A DNA stretch of 64,000 nucleotides from Cladocopium goreaui (GCA_947184155.2 CAMXCT020005135.1:355657-419656), one strand, 5' to 3'. Shown: positions 25,081 to 38,121, counted from the stretch's first letter. A program made the numbers and translations. Notes: a model not told the origin generated them from the letters alone.

Positions 25081-26339
25081 CGTTTGAACCAGTAGAAAAT
25101 GGACGTCTCCAAACCACTTGGTTTTGTCTTTGAGACATAATCTGGTGACTCTTCATATATTTAGATCATCCAATCTATCAGATTTCTTGACTGGGAATTC
25201 CTCAAAGTTGCAGCACCACAGAAGAATACACTAAATCCATCTAAATCCAAGACTGTCGTTTGAAGAAAAGATTCAAATAAAAATAGCATACACAGCATAC
25301 ACAGCATACACCACTTTTGAATTTTTGGAGTGGATTGCCCATTGTGGGTCTGCTCGGTCTACACGGAATTCCCTTACGCTGCCGGACGGAGCATTGATGG
25401 ACGGCCGAAGCCCAAGAGCTGGGGCAGAGGGTGGCCTTGACTCACCAACGGAAAACAGCGGAAAACAACGGTGAGCAACGGAAAAGAATCCTCATGCTCA
25501 ATGCCATGCTTTGCGAGGGAATCATCATGCTTCCTGTCTTGCTTTGGACAGTTCAATAGGAACATGGTGTATCTGGCACTGGAGCGCCAAACTCTTAGTT
25601 TTCACACAGAGCGTGTGACGTATGCCAGTCAGTGAGAAAACGAACGCTGGATCCTTCTGAGCATGACACGTAAAGGTCGACTGCTTCGGCAGGACATTGA
25701 AGCCCAATGCTGCAGCAGCCGCCACACCTGCCTGAACAGAAGGCTGTTGGAAGGCTGTTGGAAGGCTGTTGGGCAGACGCTTTGTTGCTTTGCTGAGCTT
25801 CTTTGCTCAGGTCTCTTTGAACGTCTTCATATCATCCCAGTCTTTAAAGTCACTCTAATAATTCTAATACATTTCACGCCGAAACCTCTGCTAGCTCGAC
25901 ACTGAGTCAGCACCTGTGCTGTCGTATCTTTTGCTTTGCGGGCCTCCGGGCCAGCACATGGACCAATCATCTCAATGTGAACCAGTCAGCAAACACCCCA
26001 AGCAGGGGGCCATAAGATCCATAAGCCCATGGACCAGGACAGCTTGTAGACTTGCAAACTTCTGCCGGGGCATTCTGTTAGATTGGAAGCAAGAGTTTCT
26101 TGTGGCTAATCTCTGGCGATTGACCCTCGTCACCTGCACTGGCACTGGAGGTGGAGCCGACCTGACGGAATGCATCTGAGAGGTGCCAATTGGACACCAC
26201 TCATGGCACTCACGGCATCCAAGGCGATTGTGCTACAAGAAAGCCGTTGAGTTGCAAGAGTAAGGGATTCAAAATGTCAGAATGGAGTAGGAAATCAAAA
26301 CACTCGGTGCGATCCAAGTTTTAAAGGAATCGAGTATAA

Positions 26340-26624
26340 CAACTTTAAATCCTTCAGAGTCCCACCAGCACACTGAGAGCCAAGCAGATCGGTCGCGGTA
26401 GTTTCTTCTTTGTCTGCTTTTTCTTTCTCCTTCTCCTTATCCTTGTCCTTCTCCTTGGTTTCCTTTTCCTTGATCTCCTTTTCTGTAGTCTCTGTTTCTT
26501 TGCTTTCTTTCTCCTTGTCCTGGGTTGCCTCTTTGGCATCCTTCTCCTTGGCTTCCTTCTTTCTCCTCCTCTTGTCCTTCTCATCAACAATCTCAACCTG
26601 ATGGAATCTCTTGGGCCAGTGCAT
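26340..26624 (-). CDS. Candidate exon: highly charged Lys/Glu-rich segment
   Basis: Open on the minus strand, with a patterned, strongly charged peptide (KEKESKETETTEKEIKEKET) expected to form a single helix or coiled coil. It opens with FHQVEIVDEKDKRRRKKEAK and ends near ATDLLGSQCAGG. The complement would encode an implausible Ser/Phe/Leu repeat. It could be an exon of a cytoskeletal or RNA-binding protein; function unknown, and splice partners were not found. Confidence 0.45.
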
Positions 26625-26649
26625 ACATTATGAATTCGATTGAAATTCG

Positions 26650-26940
26650 AGCTTGAGATTCGCCTATATAATATAATACGTATATGATTACATGTAAAAT
26701 AATACAATATTATATATATATGTGAAATATGTTCAATGTGTATAACATAAATACATATAATATAAATATAATATATATATAATATATAAATATATATAAT
26801 ATAAATATATATAATATAAATATATATAATATAAATATATATATAATATAATATATATATAATATATATAAATATATAATACAAATATACACATATTTGC
26901 AACATAAATATATATATATCTAACAATTATATATATATAT
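26650..26940. repeat. AT-rich microsatellite
   Basis: About 290 bp of ATATAATATAAATATA-type sequence, ending where the TIR-like sequence tcaccgacag begins. Confidence 0.9.
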
Positions 26941-27393
26941 GGTCACCGACAGAATTATGGAAAAAAATAAAACGTTCAACTTAGACAGGCGGCGCCTGCG
27001 TCCGATTTTTCCATAATTGGATTTTTCCCCATAAGGGTTCAAAATATCCCGGAAGTGATCCGAACCTTTTTTTTTTCCATAATTCTTGGAGGTGGCCATT
27101 ATTTCCATAATTGATTTTTCCTGTAAAATCAGGGGGCTAGGGCAGATTGACCGGTTTTTCCATAATTATTTTTTCCATAATTATTTTTTCCATAATTATT
27201 TTTTCCATAATTAATGTTTGGGGCTCCACCTGTTGGACATGTCATGGATCCACAATTCAAACCCCTTTTTTTGGGGGGTTATGGAAATATGTATGCAAAT
27301 GCAAGTATGTAGTATCAACCCAATTGGTGGCTTGGCAAAAGGATACATCCCGCATATGTATGTACGTACAACAATGAGTTTTGGTGGTGCAAT

Positions 27394-27602
27394 TGTATAT
27401 CAATGGAAGACTTAGGGGCATATACCAGATCTTTAGACACATATTTTCTATAATTCAATATTCCCCCTTAAAATGCATTCAAATTGCGAACATCACATAA
27501 TATTATGTATATCAATGGAAGACTTAGGGGCATATACCAGATCTTTAAACACATATTTTCTATAATTCAATATTCCCCCTTAAAATGCATTCAAATTGCG
27601 AA
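27394..27602. repeat. Near-identical ~97-bp duplication
   Basis: A block starting tgtatatcaatggaagactt occurs at 27,394-27,490 and again at 27,505-27,602, separated by about 15 bp. The copies differ at only a few positions (for example ctttagac versus ctttaaac), so the duplication is recent. Confidence 0.95.
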
Positions 27603-27617
27603 TCGATGGACATACAG

Positions 27618-27757
27618 TCACCGACAGAATTATGGAAAAAAAAATAATTATGGAAAAAATAATTATGGAAAAAAAAAAGGTTCGTAACTTTTCTATCATA
27701 GACAGGCGGCGCCTGTAAATTGAAACGTTTTTTGTTTTTCCATAATTCTGTCGGTGA
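27618..27757. mobile_element. 140-bp MITE-like foldback element
   Basis: The ends are perfect inverted copies of tcaccgacagaattatggaa with adjoining A/T runs. The interior is AT-rich and carries the GGCGCC palindrome, and there is no coding capacity. Flanks are AT-rich, so no target duplication can be called with confidence. Confidence 0.75.
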
Positions 27758-28090
27758 TTGTAATATATATATATAATACACATATATATATAATATAAAT
27801 ATATAATATAAATGTAATATATATATATAGTATAGAAATATATATAGTATAGAAATATATGTACGATATAAATATATAATGAATATAATATTTTATACTA
27901 TACTATACATAGGTAATGTCAATACCCCTTTTGCTTTTGTGTAACCGTCCGTTTTAGGAAGGGAGGTTGGGGCATGGGAATGACCAACATGGCCAAGGTC
28001 TGTGACACCGCACCACAGGCGGCTCACGGCGTCTTTGGCGCTTGGTGCCTCAAAATTAGCCCCCAAAGTCACCATGCTGAGTGCAACAAA

Positions 28091-28200
28091 AAATGGGTTT
28101 GTCTGAAAATAGTGTACCCCTACACCCAATGGTTAATGATCATTATCCCTACTAAATGGCTATAATTGGGGGTATACCCCATTTTCAGACATACCCAAAT
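28091..28200. mobile_element. ~105-bp hairpin element
   Basis: Left arm gggtttgtctgaaaat and right arm attttcagacataccc are inverted copies with one mismatch. Just inside them, gtgtacccc and ggggtatac are also inverted. This is MITE-like and non-coding. It sits just right of a short plus-strand open segment (about 27,974-28,090). Confidence 0.7.
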
Positions 28201-31200
28201 CAGTGATCAGTGAAATTGAAAGCTGAATCGGCCTGTGTCAGCTTTGGTTTCCACTTTTTCGATCGCTTGTGGTGACACCTCGCATGCCACCACCTCACAG
28301 ACTGGTGCTGGTTCGATCCATCAAGTTGGTCACTTTGTTGGTGTCCGGTGTCCACATTGGAGTGTGAAACATGCTTCCTTTCAAAGTGACCCTCTAAACT
28401 GGTGGTCTGGGGGCCGCTAATTTCGAAACCTCTGGCAATTATGTGGCAGGTTGGGGTCATTGTCACCCTTCATGACATCATATGACATCATATGACATCC
28501 ATAGATATCCATGATTCCAGTCGTCAGGTTTATCACTAGCCTCATCGTCATCATCATCGTCAAGGATGTCGAGAGCCTCACCAGTGGCACAGCTCCGTGG
28601 CATTCCGACCAATACGTCCGATACGTCCGATACGTGCTAGGCGAAGAAGCTGAAAATGCAGATTTGCTACTGATAGATCTTCACAAATCAGGGATCACAG
28701 TGTATGGTGAGGGTGAGGTTCAGACCAGTTTGAAAGCATTTGATTCGATTTAAATTTAAGTTTTAGTGATCTAGAGTTCTGACCCTGCTGCTTCGGTCAT
28801 TTGGAAAAGGCAGCTTTTCCCATTCATAGGATTGGGTGGGAGAATATCTGCTCTATCTTCGCAGAGTCAACCACCTGCAAGCTGCCACCACAAACCTGGT
28901 ACGACTGAAATCTATTTCTGAGCCAACTACAGCTGCCGCTGCCAGAGCCTCCATGAGTTGCAACTCTGTCACTCAAATCTGATAACATGGAAGGTCCGCA
29001 ATTGATTGCTGGGCACACCAGGCCTTGATGCTTTTGTTCGGCTTTGACGAAAAATGCAAAGGCATGCTCTTTCATTGAGGCACTTCAGATGATTGAGTCA
29101 CAATGAAAAAATAAAATAAAAGTAGTCATCTGAGTCTGCAAGTTGCCACTTCAAGCTGCAGCCATGAAAACGACTCTGAGCCGCTCTACCTCTTTGCCTC
29201 TGACAAGTCATATATTCATGAATCCCCAAATCCTATCCTGTCAATAGCCTGTCATACAATGGTCGACCCAAGAACCAAAATGGGATCATCCACCTGCTCA
29301 TGCAGCACGGGCACCTTGGGTGGTGCTGCGGACTTGGTCGGCAACAAAGCCTTCATCGCAGCCTGTTGAAGGCTCTCCACTACAGTAGGCTTTCACCCCA
29401 TAATGTCCAAAAATGCTCAGGAATCCTGCAAGTCATGCAAGTCATGCTCCAATGAAGTAAGTTTATCATGGAGTCAATCTGGTTGCTGAGAAGCGCAAGG
29501 CAAACTTCAAGTCATGTCAATCTTTGCGAATTCGAAGCCTCAGGATTTGCCACTTGCGCTGGGGCCTCGTGCAAGGATTCACGTTTTTTTACAGCAGTTG
29601 CTTCAACTCCCAATGGCCGGCCGCAGAGACACCAAGACTCGACCAACTCGACCAAGTCCCTGACATCTGCAGGCAGCATCATGGTCAAGCTGGGGCTTCG
29701 CGAGCGTCCACCTGCGGAACCCCTCTCTGAACATAGCTTTGCAGGAAGTATCCAAACTTCCTGAATGCCCAACACCAAGGAAAAAGTGCGGCATCACTCA
29801 AAAGCAGGATAGATCCTCGCTGGAGCATGAAAGAAAGCATAGTTGCACAAAGCGTTGGCCAAATGGGCAAACGAGCCTTTCCTGCGTTTGCTTCTACTTC
29901 GCTTTTTGATTTTTGTGACCTCTCAGATGCACAGGAATTGGCAGGAATAAAAATGCTCGATTTGTGTATCAGAGTCTCCTGCTCAGATCTGCATCCCTGG
30001 CACGGATCCAATCGCCCTCCAAATGGCATGGTCACAAGTCCAGCTTCACTTCAACCGCCCAACTGCCGCACCTCCTCACTTTCGGAAGAGCCTCTGGACA
30101 TCAGGGTGCTGGGCAAGAGGAAGCACGCTATGATCAAGCTATGTCTTGCCAGCAGACACCATCAGCCATTGCTGTCGGAAAAGATGTGGAGGCCAAGCCT
30201 TTCTTCTTCTTTTTCTTGTCCTCGATGGCTATCGGCTTGTCCTTCTTCGGCTTCCTGAGATTCTGGCTGTAAGAAGTCACCCAACTGTACATATTAGGAA
30301 CCGTCACAAGAAATCTAACCAAAATCGTCGACTTCACACAAACTCCCACCATGATCCAATCAAAATAACATGTGCATCTCCAGCAGCAAGCTGTTTGCGA
30401 GCAAGTCACTTCTCCTTCTTCTTGACCTTGCCTTTCAATCCTCCAGCAACGAAAGAATACAATCCTAAACTCATGCTGCCAATGGCTCTGACGGCTGTGT
30501 TGAAAACATTTCTCGGAAACTTCAAAGGTTTCCTTCTTTATTATTTTATCTCTGGCATGTACATAATATACCTTGGAACGCAAAGGAAAATGATACAGTC
30601 CGTAAACAGACCTTGCCTGGCTGGTGGCTTTCAATCGACTCTGCTGTCCACACCTGACACTTTAAACAAGGTTCGCAGCCAATGTTTCGAAAGAATTTCA
30701 AATGGCCAGTCTTGTGGGTTTCACTGAAAATGTGGTAGATACCCCCGACATCGCAATTTTGATGGGAAAACGATAATCCACCAGATTTTGGGTACCAAGA
30801 GATTGCTGAGTGATGCTGAGTGCGTATGGCCCCCACTTTGTAGATGTCAAACACGGCCTCTCTACACCCTACACACTCTCGAATTTGTCCAGATGGGGAC
30901 TCCATTCGAAAAAAGTGGGAGAAATCTGTCAAGCCATCCCCGCGTCCTTGACTCCAACACTGACATCGTACCTGTACCAAGACTTTGGGACTGAAGTAAA
31001 ACATGACTCACCACAGGCAATACAGCTGTGCTATGTCAGCTATGTGAACATCGACAGCCATTATCAGCTAGCACAAGAACTAATATTCTGCCCATATTCC
31101 AGAATAGCTTGGAATCTGTTGCTAAGTGACCTACAAGATCTGAGGCGCTTCTTTAACATGGTGGACCCTACAAAAAAATAAAAATAAAAAGGTGTTTTTC

Positions 31201-34200
31201 TCCACAAAAGCAGATTATTCAGATGTTTGTTGGGTGGGTACCTATTGGGGGTACTTTCTGCCCAATGCCCCAGTCGCACTGATCCAGGACCGGTCCAGCT
31301 TTGATGATCAGATTGATTCTGGAAGCGCAGATGCTGTGCCCAGCGTGTCACTAGTGGATTCACCAAAGTTTCGTACGGAACAAATCACAAAATCATGCTT
31401 TGAAAAATCCCCCAGGTCTTATAATCCCCCTGGTTTTGGAATGTTTTGGACATCTCCAGTTGTTGGCAAATCTTGGCATTCCCAAGACTCCAACAGGTCG
31501 TTCTTCTCAACGGCCGTGGAGATCCTTATGGAAACCCAAAGAGAAACCTGGTGGATTTGGACGGAAAGTGATGGAAAGTGATCAGACATGTCGGAAATGA
31601 ACCATCTCTTGAAACCGGATGGGTCCAAGATTTTTTCTCGCAAAATCGAGGATGATCACATTTTGGGGGTCAAATCCAATATTGTCATACTTGGGGGGAA
31701 TGAACATTCACAACTCCCACAACTCCCACAACTCCCAGCCATTTTTGGTGCTCACCAGGGGTCAAAAGACCGCCCCAACGGACGAAACACCAAGGGACTG
31801 CGTGAGCGGGACGCATTTCTTCGCCGCCAGGATTCGCAGCTCCTTGACCTGGGAAAATTCATGGTGGATTCATGGTGGATTCATGGGGAATACAAACGGA
31901 ACATTCATGGGACATTCGGGGATAACGGGGAATAGTCATGGTGATTATACTATGTTATACATTTTTATACATTTTTATACATTTTTATACATGTTTATAC
32001 TGCTAATCATGGGGATAATCAACAAGCAACATGGCCGCCGCCGCTGTGCAGTTCTCAGAGTGCAGCCGAGAGTTTGCCCAAGATCTCCCATTCATCCTTC
32101 GCACAGGGTCAATGCTCCCAAGGAATCTGGATAAAATACGGAATTCTCAACTGGTCCAATGCGAGACCAGCTGGCCAAAGGGTACAAAATGGAGCAAAAT
32201 GGATCAAAATGGCTGCAATATGCTGCAATACATTGTATTTTTGAAACTTCATCTGACCTCAGCTGTCACTTCCAGTGTTCCCCCCGATCCCGCCTGCTTT
32301 TCCGTAAGCTTTCCCATCAACTTATCAACCCATCAGAACTACTGTCATCCCATTGGAAGCCAATGGAGATCGGAATCAGCTACGATTCTGCTGTGCTATT
32401 TGTATCTATTTGTCATGTGAAAAGATTACAAACCGCTAAAGTAACCAAACACTCTGAAGAGTTTTTAAGAATCTTCTGGATCTGTCTCAGCAGCTGTGGG
32501 TAGTTTAGTGCTAGTTCAAGGCTGAGTTCGACGCGGGGCAAAATAACTTTCTCTCTCTCTCTCTATCTCTCTCTGTGTTTGTTTTGCAAAAACTCTGCCA
32601 AAGGAAAGCATGCCTGTTCCAACCAGTCAGTGATCATTGTCTCAATCTGAACTCCAATCAGTGGACTCAAGTTGACTTGCCCCTCTTGTGTATTCCGTTC
32701 ATTCCATTTGCGTTCGTATCCACAGCTATACCTTTAGCTGAGCCAGCAACGGCTCCAACGCAAAGGTCTCGGCTTTAAGGCGCTCTTCGCAGTACCGAAG
32801 CGTAAGTTGATGCTTTGGATGGCGACTTTTCGCTGCGGCAGTCTCAGTCCAGGAAAAGGAATCCTTTTCAAGGTCCTTTTGCACCCAGAAACTTTGAAGG
32901 GAAACAAAGCTCTTCAGCTGCAAATACACAGAAAGTCAGTAAGATCCTCCAAGAATGATTGCCTCACGATGACAAGAGCTGAAGCAGAGGTTGTTTGATG
33001 TCTCCTTCTGTATTTGATTGAGTATCCCTTCATTGTGTGAAAAATGGCAGTTGAAAGGAATGCCGGCTCAACCTCAGCAGTCTTCTTAGGGAAGCCTGCA
33101 GCAATCGTGACTTTCTTCCATCTTCTCCGATGTTTCTTTTCCGTCATGGAGTCTTTCCGCCGGCAACAAAAACATGTTCAAGCGAAGTGCATCCAGAGAC
33201 TTCTTTCAAGTAGAGGAGAGGCAACAAATGTTCCAAGTGTCTGACAGTGTCTGGCCATTATGGAGAAGAGTGGCCAGAAGTGATTGCCTCCACCCCAGAT
33301 ATGGACTGCCAAAATGACAACTGTTGAAATGACATCTACTTTGGGACTTTGGCTAATTGGATGGTCCTGGATGGTCTCAACGAAAACCAACAATCTCACG
33401 GGATGCTCGACTTGTCAATCATCAAAGGTACAAAGTGCATCAAGCGCTGTAGACACCTGTACACACCCGTCACATTGACAACGTCAATGCAGTCTCCGTC
33501 CAAAAATCTGAAATGTTTTCTAGTCACATACATGTACAGACATCATGTTCCTCTATGCATCTTTGCATTGCAACCGATAGATTGGAATCACAACGTTGAC
33601 TCAGGGGCAGTCACAAGGATCAGCATTGCCCAGAATTTATGTACCCTGGGTGGCTGCAACCACGACAGCTCCCAGTCCCACTGGTAGGCTGCCAGTGCTC
33701 TTGGAAAGCTCAACCTCATGGATCTTACGGCAGCGAATAGCACAAGCAAAGACAAAATGTCACTAAGCCCGTTTTTTGCGGCAGAAACCCTCTGGAGTCT
33801 CTGTAATTCGCTTTGCGAAAAAGGACAAAGAAAATCAACAGGAGTGTGGTAAATCCGGATCCATAGAAAAGTTGATTGTGGCTAATTGTTGGGTTTACTG
33901 TACACCATAATCAAAGGTGCAAAAGTCTCCATCCGCGATGCTGGGACTATCTGCGGCACCTGCGCTTCGCGCCGCTTCCGCCGGCCCTCTCGAATTGCCT
34001 GCACCTAGATGCAGCACTGCAAACACTGACTCGATGTCGTGGGACAGGGGAGAGCTCCCCAAACGCTCAAAACAAGTTTCCCCCCTCCCTTTCGTTTCCT
34101 TCCTTTCCCTTTCTTTGCTGAAACAAAAAGCTGGTTGAGAAGAAAGTTATCAGAAGATACCTTTGATATTCTGTTGATATTTTTTCTTCTATCTGTATGT

Positions 34201-35900
34201 TTTTGCAGACTCGCGCACCGGTGTCCGGGGCTGAGGGATGCTGACTGCATGAATCCGATGCTGATGCACTTCATGGCGTTTCGCAAGGATGATCATTTCC
34301 TCTCTCTTTCGTTCCTGGCAAAGGCGGCGGAGGCAGAAAAATCTACAGAAATCCCACAGAAATCCTACACTCTCCTTCTCCCTGGCTCGGTGTCTTTCCA
34401 CAGCATCTGCTTGAGCCAGCTCCTGGAGATGATTGCAAAACCACCCCTTCTTTTTATGCATGGATAATCCGCTGAAAGCCTTAGAAACAAGCTCTTTGGG
34501 TCCCAGTTTGTGCATTGCTTATTCTACTTCCTGCATCTGATATCAGCCGTTTTTCAGCCTGCAAGAATTGTTTATTTATTTATATATATATATATAATTA
34601 TATATATATATTTCTTTTATACCCAGTTTAAGAGCATGTTTCGCTATTTACACCTCAAATATCCTCAAACCTATGACACAAGATTCTTTAAGCATGACCT
34701 GAATCCAATTCTGCAGGGGCAAATGGTAATTGGTTTGGGCCCTCGTCCTGTTCTATAACAAAGAGCTTCCGCCGATGGGCGTCCACCTTTGACAAATCTC
34801 CACAGGACTCCAGGAAGTCAAGGAAGTGAAAGGAAATACAATAATAACTAACTGCTATTGTTTGAGAAATAATAACAATAACCAGAGTCATATACGAAGA
34901 GTTACCAAGACCTGGATTTATCTCACTTCTGCCTTGAAAGGTCACTTAGGTCACTTTTCAAGTCCCACAAAGACTCATTCCAAACCATCTCACATGCCAA
35001 GTTGAGTTAATCAAAATGTGTTTGTTCTCCTGTCCATTGCACTCAAGCAATATATAGATGATGAATTTATCGTCAAAAAAATCCAGGGGCACTGAGGTGA
35101 TTTTGATCTCTCAACTTCCCAGACTGTCAGCCCTTCCTGGCCCAAAATAATGCATCGTTGTTGACCGAGGTACATCAACTGGCTTGCCATCGTTATCCAG
35201 AAAGCCAGCCGTCTGCATCACATGCCTGTGAGACTGTGAGATCTGGCAGACCAGATCCAGGAGAATTATGCGATGCATTTTGGAGCATTCACAGCAGCCC
35301 TGCCTAATGCGCGGATTCACCCAGAGGTGCCTGGCAAAAGTGCAAAGAAAGTGCCTTCATATTTCAACTGAACCAAAACTCCTTCAGGATCAGTAAAATC
35401 GAAATGAACGAACGAACAAACGAATGAATGCATGAATTTGTGGTCAAGTCTTGCAGATACTTTCCTGGACAATTTGTATCAAATAGTTTTAAAGTCAGTT
35501 TTGTGAACATGTTTTGCCATCAAGGTTTTCACAAATGAACGATAATATGCGCCCTAAATTCCAAACAATATTTTGTCGTCCATATCAACGTCTGTATTGA
35601 GACATACTCCTCCACACTGCCCAGATTTTGGATAAACATGCAAGCGTGGCTGCAAATGTTCATCAAACATTGGTTTGTACCTGAGTTCAGAAGGCCACAT
35701 CGAAGAAAACACACTGATCCCAATTATATAAGTGATTTTCTTAAACTAAGTCGAATGAATGGAAATGTGAATTTGGTCCTGATTGTCTTCTATTGCTACT
35801 CTGACACCACCTCCTTGAGCTACTATTGGTGAAAGAAAAAATAAATTCATTGTCAAATAAGTCAATGAATCCAAATAAATCCACACACAGTAATTAACAA
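28200..35900. other. Mostly unassigned; scattered candidate exons
   Basis: Exon-like minus-strand segments include 28,900-29,075 (AINCGPSMLSDLSDRVATHG), about 29,600-29,750 (MMLPADVRDLVELVESW), 30,160-30,270 (NLRKPKKDKPIAIEDKKKKK, between an AG acceptor and a GT donor) and 30,405-30,515 (NVFNTAVRAIGSMSLGLYSF, ending in a Lys-rich tail and stop, so possibly terminal). They were not joined into a gene. Simple repeats: a CT run at 32,551-32,575, atttttatac units at 31,950-32,000 and TA at 34,575-34,620. The remainder shows nothing I can support. Confidence 0.3.
32732..32917 (-). CDS. Candidate 62-codon exon, unidentified protein
   Basis: An in-frame segment between a TTGCAG acceptor and a GTATAG donor, phase 0 at both ends. 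It is hydrophilic and helical (RYCEERLKAETFALEPLLAQ near its end; SFVSLQSFWVQKDLEKDSF near its start). A further open segment upstream, to 33,147, begins MTEKKHRRRWKKVTIAAGF. No family recognised. Confidence 0.45.
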
Positions 35901-35912
35901 TTTCACTTTTGC

Positions 35913-36460
35913 TTAGGATGGCAATGATGGCCCCAATATCCACCCAAAATCATCCACGAGGAAGGTCTGACTGACCGAGGCACTCTGGAAGAGGTGCTCG
36001 CTGGGTGGAGGAATGGAAGTCCAGCTCCCGAGCACGCAAACCTTTCCTGTTTGATGTGGAAGAAGAAAACTAAAAAAACAAAAAGCAATGCCATGCGAAA
36101 ATGTTTGATGAATTCGTTTGGGGTATGTGAAATAGAATGAAAAATTAATTTTAGGATGAAATCAGTTTCACCATGGTATTGATCACCAGTCACGAAGTGA
36201 GCCTCTTCGATGGTTCCCGGAGGCCTGATCAGGAATTGTCTTGCGAATGTGTGAACCAAATTTATCACTGGTTGGTTTTGGTGTTGCAAAAAGTCAACAT
36301 TGAAAATGGAACCATTCCAAGCACTACCTGAAGGGTGGTTGGCAGGTGCATGATTATCCTTTATTTTTTCCTTCAACAAAAAATATGAAAAAACAATATC
36401 TGCCTCACCAAAATTGCAAAAATGGATCAAATTTTCGCATGATTTGTACACCCGACTTGC
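35913..36460 (-). CDS. Three phase-consistent exons of an unidentified gene
   Basis: Exons at 36460-36409, 36327-36172 and 36046-35913. Acceptors are all AG|G (TTCCAG|G, CTTCAG|G, AACAG|G) and donors are GTGAGG and GTGAAA. The phases (1 then 2, twice) close exactly. The peptide runs through SRVYKSCENLIHFCNF, NGSIFNVDFLQHQNQPVINL, RPPGTIEEAHFVTGDQYH and GKVCVLGSWTSIPPPSEHLF, and a stop lies at 35,915-35,913 (a donor shortly before it is also possible). I do not recognise the family; K-V-C-V-L-G-S-W is reminiscent of beta-sandwich carbohydrate-binding modules, but that is weak. Upstream exons are missing from this call. Confidence 0.6.
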
Positions 36461-37601
36461 CTGGAATGAGGCCATTTGTTTCCACTGCCATGGCACTTTG
36501 TGAAACAATTTTCAAAGATGTTCAGGACACATGCACCAATGCCATGTTGCAGTTTTCCGCCAAATACAGATACATGCAGACAAATCAAAATACCAATCAC
36601 ACAGTCACACAGTCACACTCAAATAATTTTTCAATTGACAAGAAACGTGACACCAATTTGTGATGTCATATGAATGGTCGATTTTTGGTGATGTAAGATT
36701 CCCATAACAGACCCAATCCATGACCTTTTGCTCTGACAAACAAAACCGGCGAAAAATCAGGTTGGAAATGAATTGCGTGCTAAACAAGTCGCAGCAAAAC
36801 CACATCCAAAAATCAACAGTTGAAACAAATAATGATTGCAAAACAATGTTTCGGGATCATCGGAGCTAACACAATCCAATTTTTTCGTGGGATCACAAAG
36901 ATTTCATGATGCCGTTCCAAGATGATGTGTTTATCCAAATTGATTCATAAAATGTGAACAACATTGTCATCAAGACATGTAAAATTTGAATGGCAAACCA
37001 CTGATACTTTTGTTAACCAGGATATTTCTGCAAAGACAGTTGGTCGGTCACAATTCGTTAAATGTATACAGGTTTTCGATTTCTGCCTTCAATTTGCGAA
37101 GACTAATTTGGGTTATATTCGGGTTTAGTGTGATTGGGATTGGGTCCGATGGTTTTTGTTGATGTGTTTCATGTGGATTCGCAACCACACAAATTCTGCA
37201 TCATGATTCTCAACAATAGATGGGTTTGTTCCCAAACCGCTGGTGCCAAAAAAACACGTGAAAATGGTTTCGACTCAACACGGGTCTTTCGTCACTGTTT
37301 TCATTTTTTTTTGCCGTATAGTTTCTTACCATCAAACAAAGTTTAATTCGCAAATTTCCCAATTGCGGATGAAAGTCCATGGTCACCCTTGTAATCGTGT
37401 CAGCCACGGAAGTAGCTACGGCAGCTGGCAGCAGGAAAAAGTAGATCACGGTAACAATCCGTGCGCGGGTGATGCAACCGACGTGCGCGAATCATTGCAT
37501 TTTTGCGGGTATGGTCATGGTTGCCCCAAGGGTCGCCAAGAATGGTCTGTGTTTCCGCGGGTGGGCCTCGATTTGGAAGAATTGTGGACAAAAACCTGCA
37601 G

Positions 37602-37879
37602 GTGGCCAACGAAAACTTGCATTTTTTTTTTGGAACCGAAAACGCCTCAAAGATGCAGTATCGGCTGAACATGCTGCGACAGGCATGTAACTGTTGTGAT
37701 CTACTGAATGTACATCAAATGGTAACTGAGTGCAAGGTGAGTCAATATTTTTCACCCCACCTCAGCTTGCATTTTCAATGCTATGCTGTTCTAATGCCCC
37801 TCAGGACTGTTCAAAGTCCATTGAATCTACATTCTTGGGGCTTCTGCGCAGTGATACAAAGTGGCACAACTGCCAATGA
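37602..37879 (+). CDS. Last two exons of a plus-strand gene, unidentified
   Basis: Exon 37602-37736 follows a CTGCAG acceptor, is 45 codons in phase 0 and ends at a canonical GTGAGT donor. Exon 37805-37879 follows CCTCAG|G and ends at a TGA. The joined peptide includes KMQYRLNMLRQACNCCDLLN and SIESTFLGLLRSDTKWHNCQ. The short intron (68 bp) and exact phases support splicing. It lies on the strand opposite the other host exons, a possible strand switch. Family unknown. Confidence 0.55.
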
Positions 37880-38037
37880 TGAGAATCCTGTGTCTCATCT
37901 TAATGACAGCATCGTGTGGTGCCAGCAGAAAATTGGTTTCTCTCACTGGTAGAGTTCTTCAAAACTCTTGCAGTTCTTCCGTGGTCTCTTCGTCAGCAGA
38001 CTCAGTAGGTGGCCGTCCATAGTGCAGCACGGCCCAT

Positions 38038-38121
38038 TCGTCTAACTTGCAGTTGGCCACGTTGAAGCATGTAAACTCAAGCAATGCACTCTGTTTTCAA
38101 CTGGGGCAGCGCAGACTGGCT
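38038..38121 (-). repeat. Split direct repeat B2 (3' end of element)
   Basis: 84 bp, identical to B1; marks the 3' end of the element. A 66-bp spacer separates it from A2. Confidence 0.95.

Larger units (their letters stand above)
17320..25800 (-). other. Cluster of candidate exons, unidentified gene or genes
   Basis: Many short minus-strand open segments follow AG|G acceptors and read like protein. Examples: 18,924-19,109 (AMEKERKRIAEMCKTQ), about 19,300-19,446 (NLHRLIEFLSKLQDSVSD and DALRKVEAETREALSIL), 18,060-18,235 (SDVDWALDQLGTPFC), about 20,620-20,720 (WVEQNYKKFVQCSQVARSVL), about 21,190-21,300 (KMLSELETGWIAELND), 22,310-22,375 (MPKVPVDKILVDNFGYSK), about 22,790-22,880 (GAPGVWVVSTESVEPSF) and 24,370-24,510 (FAMVQPLDCGLPHLEKAH). 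They suggest one or more multi-exon genes with the same strand as the channel. Splice phases were not consistent enough to join them, and no family was recognised. Confidence 0.35.
26943..27757. mobile_element. Possible larger parent of a MITE, with the same termini
   Basis: The left end at 26,943 starts tcaccgacagaattatggaa, the same as the small element at 27,618. The right end ctgtcggtga at 27,748-27,757 is shared. The interval contains repeated ccataattattttttccata blocks and the palindrome-bearing string acaggcggcgcctg, which also occurs in the small copy. It could be a composite of two insertions rather than one element. Confidence 0.4.
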
